DNA of 64,000 bases, from positions 22,812,291 through 22,876,290 of the forward strand of contig OV277868.1 in assembly GCA_922989275.2 (NCBI GenBank). Direction: 5' to 3'. The notes below the pieces were generated by a model that was not told the DNA's origin, searched no databases, and saw only the letters and a program-made list of their open reading frames with translations. Both the position numbers and the translations under genes were made by a program. Below, one piece after another: positions 57,845-64,000 of this stretch. Position 1 is the stretch's first letter. Each line of letters begins with the position of its first letter. The DNA is from Gari tellinella (taxonomy: Eukaryota > Mollusca > Bivalvia > Cardiida > Psammobiidae).

Positions 57845-58560
57845 AATTAACATGGGTAATATCGATATTACAGGTATTGTTGTTGAGTCAGACAGTTGTA
57901 TTAGATACTTAGGTGCTTTTCTTGGTGTAACAGTAACATTCAGAGAACATATGAAAAGAAAGTGTTGCGTTGCAGTGCTGAACTCTTCCAGAATAAAATT
58001 TCTTAGGAAATATTTGACAAAGGAGATTACAAAATACTAGTCCTTTCATTTGTAATTGCTAATTTGGATAACTTCAATGTAATTTTATACGGATTATCGC
58101 AATGAGTTTAAAATAACTTTAGCGAATTCAGAAACATGTGTTCAGCTTGTTTTGAGCAATAAATGGTCACATTGTTCTGAATGATGTACACTGGTTAGCT
58201 GTCAATGCATGGATAACGTTCAAGATACTGACCTTCATGTATAATTGTCCATTTTACCGTGCCCATGTGTACATGACAGAACTTCTTGCTAAGCCTATAC
58301 CATCACTTTATCTGAGATCAGCAGACAAAGCTCGTGAAATGTACATTGTTTCTTTCACTAAGAGAAAAACCTTCTGTGATTGGAGTTTTGGGAAGTTGAA
58401 CTTTTACTTTGGAATGGACTCCAGAGCGAAATAAAGCATGAAGACAATGTAGAGTTGTTCAAGAAGAAGATAAAAAGTTAAAAACACATTACTTTGGCCT
58501 CTTTAACACAATATTTTAAAGAAACTTAGTAACCGTCTGTGGCTTTTAAATGTATACATG
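57845..58560 (+). mobile_element. Decayed CR1/Jockey-type LINE, C-terminal region
   Basis: First an open piece, INMGNIDITGIVVESDSCIR, YLGAFLGVTVTFREHMKRKC, RIKFLRKYLTKEI; then, after shifts, VIANLDNFNVILYGLS, ITFKILTFMYNCPFYRAHVY-like sequence, LLAKPIPSLYLRSADKAREM, VSFTKRKTFCDWSFGKLNF and VELFKKKIK-like remains. The order matches the thumb and C-terminus of CR1/Jockey reverse transcriptases. Confidence 0.72.
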
Positions 58561-59918
58561 TAAAGGTATCTGCATTTAAGAGTAGCATACCCTTTTTATG
58601 GAAATACATTTTATGTTTTTTTATTTTGCATATAAGATGCACCAATAATAAAAGTGCTTTCACTAAATCTGTTGTTTTCTATAGCTAATCTATTTGATTT
58701 TAACCCAATGTACAACGCCTTTTAATGCATCGATTTTAAAAATATGTGTTTACCGAATTGCAAATTTTCAAATAACATATTAATAAAAATACTAGTACAT
58801 ATAAACCAAACAAAACTAATGTGCCAAGTAGTACAATATTACTGGTGCTGATATTGATTTTATACTCATTCGAACGAGTGTGTTTTCAGTGTTGAATTTA
58901 TTGAACAAATAATATTTTAGTGTGTTTACTCGTCCATAGATAAAAGCAGACATGCAACGGGTGTGTGTGAGACACGAATGCTCCCAGCTAGCAAAATGTT
59001 TAGTAATGTTCAAGTAGGTCAAGTAGGTCAAACATCAATATCAATCTCACGCTGTGAAAAGAGGTGGTATGGCCAGAGAGGTACAACACAATGAGGCAAC
59101 ATATTAAGTATGAAAGTTCTATACCTACTGGTTTAAATGTTATAGGCATTTAAATGTTTTAAGAATAGTAGTAAAGTATAACAGTCAAGTTCAAGAGGGC
59201 AAAAACTGATGGAATGGTTGGAAAGGTCTTGATTCAAGCAAGACACATGACAAGTATAAAAGGCCCATGTGCAATAGTGCAGGAATTATAGCCAAGGGGA
59301 ATGTTTTTGGTTGAGGTTTCGGTACAGTAGGTATAATATCAAAATCAAGGCCCTCATGTAAAATAAGATTATACGGCTGCAGAGGCACTAACACAAGTAA
59401 GATACACACCAAATATAAAAGCAATGTGCCCATTTGATCGAATGTTATAGGAATTTAAAGTTCTTTCGAAAAGTAGATCAAATTTCAAAATATGCGTCTT
59501 TAGTGCAGTCGCTGTTGTTACTTCGCATAACGTTTGTGGGGTGAGTCCGGAGAAAAAAAGTGGTATAGAATTTGGACATTTTGAAATGTTTACTTTATTC
59601 ATGATTTTGCAAATTTGTCAAACTAAACTTTTTTTACAGTCGGCGTAGTAATACGATAGATTTAGTATGATTATTATGTACATTGTGTCATACAATTTAT
59701 ATTGCAAACTATATTTTGCTCGTACTCTGTATCAAGTTATACCATCGACACAGGAAACAGTTAAAATACTAGTATTTGGGAACATAACTATAACGGTTCA
59801 AATAAACAACAGGCGACAAACAGAATCCATTGGCTACTATTGAGTACTAGACCTTTGTTCTCGAAATAGATCCTATACGTACTACGGCAAAATGGTATGA
59901 ACTACGTGTATCTATATA
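58561..59918. other. Region without genes; weak diverged repeats
   Basis: AAATGTTATAGGCATTTAAA (about 59136) and GAATGTTATAGGAATTTAAA (about 59441), with AGTATAAAAGGCCCATGTGC and AATATAAAAGCAATGTGCCC, suggest old repeat units of roughly 150-300 bases on the minus strand. AAGTAGGTCAAGTAGGTCAA at 59011 is a short direct repeat. No protein recognised. Confidence 0.45.
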
Positions 59919-60168
59919 CAGTGGAGAATCTGTTATTCTTTCCCAATAAGCGCGTTTACGCTAAAACTATTATTTGCAGTGCAAACAGTTTGGAGCCAGA
60001 TCAGACGCCGGGTAACCCGGCGTCTGATCAGGTTCCATCCAAGCTGTTTGCCACCAAGATAAACAAGAATTATCAGAATTGTCCAAAAGTTGTTCTTTTC
60101 TACGTTTTAGTGCTTTGCGTTTGCGTACGTTTGCGTTTAAACGGGAAAGAATAACAGATTCTCCACTG
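59919..60168 (-). mobile_element. Family A MITE with an altered hairpin arm
   Basis: 250 bp with TA on both sides. The right arm reads CAGGTTCCATCCAAGCTGTT, with four extra bases and an AAGCTG like the family B arm, so this arm may have been exchanged with a B-type hairpin. Confidence 0.9.
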
Positions 60169-60345
60169 TATGTTTACTTAGTCTTAAAACATATGTATTT
60201 TGTTTGTTAGAACGTGATAAAACTCCAACGAGTAATACATGAAGAGAAACAGGACAAGTCCGTGATATTCTATCTTCATTCTACCTTGGTGCCAGCGGGG
60301 GCATTCGTGTCTCTCCGACACATCTAGCTACTAAGAAATCACCTA

Positions 60346-60392
60346 TACAAACAGCTTATACGTCGTCTGAATGGGATCATCACTGTTTGCAA
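60346..60392. repeat. Degenerate hairpin
   Basis: ACAAACAGCTTATACGTCGT, CTGAATGGGATCATCACTGT, TTGC. Outer arms remain; the core is mostly lost. Confidence 0.45.
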
Positions 60393-60675
60393 ATTTCGGT
60401 CAGTTAACGTTCATCACTCGAATGGTTAAAACTTTTCAACATCAAAAATCTTAAGTTAAAACAGTTTTTAAATGTTGTTTCAAGAGAACTTACTCTTAGC
60501 GAAATGTACCAAATACATGTATATAGGAACTAGTGTAGCACGTGCTGTTCAATTTGTATTCGTCGAGCACTTTGCTAAATAGGCTACACAATGGTAAACC
60601 TACCTATGTTTTTTGTCGTATTCAAAAAAATTGTCATTTACAACAATTTGTAAATTTGCTTCAAATGTTGTGATA
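60393..60675. other. Spacer without recognised features
   Basis: AT-rich; nothing supported. Confidence 0.5.
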
Positions 60676-60921
60676 CAGTGGAGAATCTGTTATTCTTTCT
60701 CGTTTAAACGCAAACGTACGCAAACGCAAAGCATTAAAACGTAGAAAAGAACAACTTTTTGACAATTCTGATAATTCTTGTTTATCTTGGTGGCAAACAG
60801 TTTGGAGCCTGATCAGACGCCGGGTTACCCGGCGTCTGATCTGGCTCCAAACTGTTTCCACTGCAAATAATAGTTTTAGCGTAAACGCGTTTATTCGGAA
60901 AAAATAACAGATTCTCCACTG
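60676..60921 (+). mobile_element. Family A MITE, complete
   Basis: 246 bp with TA on both sides. TTCTTTCTCGTTTAAACGC and TTCGGAAAAAATAAC are private TIR changes. Confidence 0.92.
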
Positions 60922-60946
60922 TATCACCAGAATGTCCATGCATCAA

Positions 60947-61245
60947 GATAACAAGCCGAGTTCATCGGCGACTAATCTGGGTCCTGTCTTATTAAACGTC
61001 GTACGACAAACACGGTTGTAAGTCAAAACTTTATAATACAACTAATTTCTGATTTCTCCATCTAATCTTGTCTTGTTGCATCTCTTTTCGATCGTCTTTT
61101 CAAGACGATTCAAAAGAGGTGTCATAAGACAGGATTAGACGGAGAAATAAATCAAATACAATGAGAATTTTAAAATTTGACTTATGACCGTTTTTGTCGT
61201 ACGATGTTTCGCAAGACGGGTCCCTGGATCCAAGTAGTTTGAAAT
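60947..61245. mobile_element. Hairpin remnant split by a family F element
   Basis: CAAGCCGAGTTCATCGGCGA, CTAATCTGG lies left of F and ATCCAAGTAGTTTG right of it, together one hairpin right arm of the GGATCC type. F therefore landed in the arm. Confidence 0.6.
60979..61224. mobile_element. Family F fold-back element
   Basis: GGTCCTGTCTTATTAAACGT, CGTACGACAAACACGGTTGT mirrored by TTGACTTATGACCGTTTTTG, TCGTACGATGTTTCGCAAGA, CGGGTCC; centre CGATCGTCTTTTCAAGACGA, TTCAAAAGAGGTGTCATAAG. Confidence 0.8.
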
Positions 61246-61430
61246 AAGTTCAACAGTAGCGTGCAGGAGATGAATATCACTCAACAAATATAGTAATCGG
61301 ATGTTACGTCCCCTTCGTTAGTTATCGTTTAATGTCTATCAACCATGATGCAACATGCACCTACAGTAATAGATCTAATCTATAAAATCTATATAATCTA
61401 TTAAAAAGATTTATTCAGAAATGCAATTAA

Positions 61431-61621
61431 TTCTTTCACTGCAAATGCCTCCAAAAGGTGCCTGATCAATTCCAAACTTTTTGACGCTCGAATTGACATT
61501 TGTTCAGTCGAAAATGCCATAAAGCTGACTTTAAAACTATTGCAGACGACACTTCCAATGCAGACGATATGTTGGCGGAAATATGGTTAAAGCTGACGAT
61601 AAAACTTGGCAGTGAAAAAAG
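61431..61621 (-). mobile_element. Family C MITE with collapsed hairpin
   Basis: 191 bp between TTAA (61427-61430, 61622-61625). TTCTTTCACTGCAAATGCCT, GCCTGATCAATTCCAAAC (only remnant of the hairpin), CTATTGCAGACGACACTTCC, AATGCAGACGATATGTTGGC, TTGGCAGTGAAAAAAG. Confidence 0.78.
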
Positions 61622-61705
61622 TTAAAACGCACCATTTACCTACATAAACCCCGCCTAGGTCAGACAGGGTGTGGCTGTGTGAGCGTGTATACTTTACATG
61701 TGCCG

Positions 61706-61886
61706 ATTGGAGCAAACTTGCGATATTTGCTGCACATAGTTTGGATGCAGATGAGACGCCTTGTTACTCGGTCTCTGTTCAATTCAAACCATTTGACACT
61801 CTGGTGATGCTTTTGAAAAAAAAAAAAATTTGTATGAAGTTTGGGAATTGTTGCAGGCGACAATGTGTGCAGACGACAATATCATA
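61706..61886 (-). mobile_element. Family C MITE, worn
   Basis: Hairpin 61733-61797 (CATAGTTTGGATGCAGATGA, GACGCCTTGTTACTCGGTCT, CTGTTCAATTCAAACC), then GACACTCTGGTGATGC and TTGTTGCAGGCGACAATG, GTGCAGACGACAATATC. Confidence 0.65.
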
Positions 61887-61899
61887 TAGTGTACAATTA

Positions 61900-62145
61900 C
61901 AGTGGAGAATCTGTTATTCTTTCCCAATAAACGCGTTTACGCTAAAACTATTATTTGCAGTACAAACAGTTTGGAGCCAGATCAGACGCCGGGTAACCCG
62001 GCGTCTGATCAGGCTCCAAACTGTTTGCCACCAAGATAAACAAGAATTATCAGAATTGTCCAAAAGTTGTTCTTTTCTACGTTTTAGTGTTTTGCGTTTG
62101 CGTACGTTTGCGTTTAAACGGGAAAGAATAACAGATTCTCCACTG
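61900..62145 (-). mobile_element. Family A MITE, complete
   Basis: 246 bp with TA on both sides. Fits the family consensus closely; only GCAGTACAAACAG left of the hairpin stands out. Confidence 0.93.
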
Positions 62146-62154
62146 TAGTTTAAG

Positions 62155-62310
62155 TTTTGTACAACGGCCATCCGAACAACAATTCCCTCCTTACAACAAT
62201 GTTTGCCGCTGTTCCCCAAACTAGACATTTATAACAAGTGTGTTTACTGTTGCAATATCGTCAGCTGAAAATTTTCGTTGGCTGTTTTTTCTCAAAAATT
62301 GAGATTTTCA
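62155..62310 (+). mobile_element. Family B left half
   Basis: TTGTACAACGGCCATCCGAA, CAACAATTCCCTCCTTACAA, CAATATCGTCAGCTG, TTTTCGTTGGCTG, then stops before the hairpin. The family A copy replaced its outer end. Confidence 0.68.
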
Positions 62311-62380
62311 AAGATTATTGCACAGTCAATCTACACAGATACATATACAAAAATAGCTGTAAAATAGCACAATACCATAA

Positions 62381-62621
62381 CCATTTCATGATCAAATTAT
62401 TCTGAAGATTTTTACCCCTTCGCCGCTTTACTGTCGCCTGCTTCGGTATTGTTGTCTGCAAGACACGTTTCAAAGTTAGATTTAACGTTGTATGACTGCA
62501 TAAATATCGATAAGAGTGTCAAACAGTTTGAGTCCTGATTAGACGCCGCGTCATGCGGCGTCTGAACAGGATCTTAACTGATTGCAAAACGCGCTTTTAA
62601 GCGTCATTGAGAGCGAAAGGG
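62381..62621 (+). mobile_element. Family C MITE
   Basis: 241 bp; ATAA left, TTAA right (62622-62625). CCATTTCATGATCAAATTAT, TACTGTCGCCTGCTTCGG, TTGTTGTCTGCAAGACACGT, hairpin 62520-62586 (GATTAGACGCCGCGTCATGC), GCGTCATTGAGAGCGAAAGG, G. Confidence 0.85.
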
Positions 62622-62633
62622 TTAAAATAAGTA

Positions 62634-62880
62634 CAGTGGAGAATCTGTTATTCTTTCCCGTTTAAACACAAACGTACGCAAACGCAAAGCACTAAAACGT
62701 AGAAAAGAACAACTTTTGTACAATTCTGATAATTCTTGTTTATCTTGGTGGCAAACAGTTGGGAGCCTGGTCAGACGCCGGGTTACCCGGCGTCTGGTCT
62801 GGCTCCAAACTGTTTAAACTACAAATAATAGTTTTAGCGTAAACGCGTTTATTGGGAAAGAATAACAGATTCCCCCACTG
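62634..62880 (+). mobile_element. Family A MITE, complete
   Basis: 247 bp with TA on both sides; ends TTCCCCCACTG. Both octamer copies read GGTCAGACG and CGTCTGGTC-type: the change A to G on the left is not paired by T to C on the right, but both arms mutated at the neighbouring position. Confidence 0.9.
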
Positions 62881-63264
62881 TATAAGAGATTGTATTTATG
62901 GCATTGTATTGATATTACACACATATAAAACATAAATTATGCCACCAAGATATGAGATCATTGAAAAGATCTAATGCTGATTTGACATATTGAAATAGGT
63001 GCTTCACATTAAGAGTTTAAATATTAATAAAAGTGATCAACAAAATCTAGATAAAGTGTTCTTTCATGCTGAATTTAAAACACATTTACTACGAAAATAA
63101 TATCAAAATGATATGACATAATATGATTAATAGTACATAAAATTATTTGCACAGTAAACTTGTCGTTTCCGTACATGTATTGAATGAAATGGTAGGTTTT
63201 CACACAGTCTCTTATCATTTTTGTATTCCAAAACTATATATACCATGATAAGTCTGAGAAAGCT
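62881..63264. other. AT-rich spacer without recognised features
   Basis: No frame, hairpin or TIR seen. Confidence 0.6.
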
Positions 63265-63509
63265 GGGGCCCGTTTCATAAAACTACGTACAACATTTTGT
63301 TGTCGTAAGTCAGATCATAAATGTCTCAATTATTATTTATTTTTCCATCTAATCCTGTCTTGTGACATCTTTTTGGAATCGTCTTTTCAAGACGATTCCA
63401 AAAAGATGTCACAAGACAGGATTATATAGAGAAATAAGAAATTAAATGTATTTTAAAGATTTGACTTACGACAACGTTTGTCGTAAGAAGTTTTATGAAA
63501 CGGGCCCCC
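63265..63509. mobile_element. Family F fold-back element, best copy
   Basis: 245 bp. GGGGCCCGTTTCATAAAACT, ACGTACAACATTTTGTTGTC, GTAAGTCAGATCATAAATGT, CATCTAATCCTGTCTTGTGA, CATCTTTTTGGAATCGTCTT, then the mirrored arm to AAGTTTTATGAAACGGGCCC, CC. CTGGG and CCCAGG flank it. Nearly the whole element is one hairpin about 120 bp per arm. Confidence 0.87.
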
Positions 63510-63541
63510 AGGATTATAAGTGCATGCATTTGCGAACAACT

Positions 63542-63767
63542 GGGGCCGTTTCATAAAACTTCGTACGACAATAACGGTCTAAGTGAAACTTTTTAAATAC
63601 ATTAAATTTCTGATTTCTCTATCTAATCCTGTCTTGTGATATCTCTTTAGAAAAAGAGATGTCAGAAGACAGGATTAGACGAAGAAATAAATAAAAATAA
63701 AGACTTTTATAATCTGACTTACGACAACATTAATTTTTTGTCATACGATGTTTTATGAAACGGGCCC
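63542..63767. mobile_element. Family F fold-back element
   Basis: GGGGCCGTTTCATAAAACTT, CGTACGACAATAACGGTCTA mirrored by GACTTACGACAACATTAATT, TTTTGTCATACGATGTTTTA, TGAAACGGGCCC. The centre is shorter (CTCTTTAGAAAAAGAG). Lies 32 bases from the preceding F copy. Confidence 0.83.
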
Positions 63768-63859
63768 AAGTTCTCTTAAATCACTGTGTCAGTGACAGTT
63801 CAAAATCACATGTAATTCATTTTCTACACTGTTGTTTAGACAGAATGAATGTCACACAG

Positions 63860-63930
63860 TTCTGAGCCTAGTCAGACGCTGATATACTTGTTGAAATGAC
63901 ACGCGTTGTCTGGATATAGACGACCTTGCT
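63860..63930. repeat. Degenerate hairpin
   Basis: CACACAGTTCTGAGCCTAGT, CAGACGCTGATATACTTGTT, then GCGTTGTCTGGATATAGACG. Left arm recognisable, right arm barely. Confidence 0.4.
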
Positions 63931-63962
63931 GGATAAATAGGTTATTTGCAGTACTGTATGTA

Positions 63963-64000
63963 CAGTGTAAAATCTGTTATTCTTTCCCAATAAACGCGTT
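63963..64000 (-). mobile_element. Family A MITE cut by the window end
   Basis: TA then CAGTGTAAAATCTGTTATTC and AATAAACGCGTT: the left end of a minus-orientation copy continuing beyond the window. Confidence 0.88.

Noticed and set aside
1262..62228. Recurrent 60-105 residue frames reading TVWSQIRRRVTRRLIRLQTV and, on the other strand, SGESVILSRLNANVRKRK, in nearly every family A copy
   Set aside because: They arise because the A hairpin lacks stop codons. They have no constant start, run into flanking DNA, occur on both strands of the same bases, and are broken in many copies. Similarity between them is that of the repeat itself.

Overview
The window reads as non-coding, transposon-saturated DNA from a bivalve mollusc. 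The grounds are recall-based: a Gal3ST-type sulfotransferase exon of the kind multiplied in molluscs, a tRNA-derived SINE whose body resembles a repeat common in molluscan genomes, and a ~140-190 bp tandem repeat ending in a GACGGACGAC-rich tract that is typical of bivalves. The species cannot be read from the sequence. I see one plausible host coding exon (1675-2902, minus strand), no confident RNA gene, and no CRISPR, operon or prokaryotic feature.

Most of the sequence is short non-autonomous DNA transposons (MITEs), named here by letter. Family A: ~246 bp, 26-bp terminal inverted repeats (TIRs) starting CAGTGGAGAATCTG, TA target duplication, about 33 copies. Family B: ~360 bp, ends CAGTGCTCCCTCCCTACAACG-like, TA target. 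Families C (with C2 and C3 subfamilies), D, E and K: ~190-245 bp, bounded by TTAA with CCCTTT- or CTCTTT-type ends, which is the piggyBac pattern. Families F and G: fold-back elements ending GGGGCCCGTTT. Family I: ends CAGTCGAACTTCGATA, TA target. Family J: ends CAGTACTGAA, TA target. H, L, M and N are other long inverted repeats. In the entries, plus orientation means: A with the GTTTAAACGC arm on the left; B and C with GTCGTCTGC to the left of the hairpin.

The central observation is that families A, B, C, D, G and K, which have different ends and different target sites, all carry the same kind of ~66-bp hairpin. Each arm reads: constant CAAACAG, a variable block, a constant WGATCAGA octamer, a second variable block, then a 3-4 base loop. 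The variable blocks differ between families but stay base-paired. Many degenerate hairpins also stand alone. The hairpins are points of deletion, tandem duplication and fusion between families.

Layout. 1-3.6 kb: MITEs around the sulfotransferase exon. 3.7-18.3 kb: dense A/B/C copies, a 620-680 bp segmental duplication (7.15-8.46 kb), a 1.8 kb direct-repeat structure (11.24-13.06 kb) and a tRNA-like sequence. 18.3-19.3 kb: bivalve tandem array. 19.3-32.6 kb: MITEs, two SINE copies and an 80-bp element with a 9-bp target duplication. 33-34 kb: L1-like LINE remnant. 34.7-50.4 kb: MITEs with AT-rich spacers. 50.5-57.5 kb: nested structure in which an RTE-like LINE is interrupted by a family A copy, which is interrupted by a 5.6 kb DNA transposon with a decayed transposase-type gene, itself carrying another LINE. 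57.8-58.6 kb: decayed CR1-like LINE. 59.9-64 kb: MITEs, with family A running off the window end.

No sequence search was possible. Family names beyond the letters come from memory of motif and target-site patterns, and element boundaries of degenerate copies are approximate by roughly 5-20 bases.
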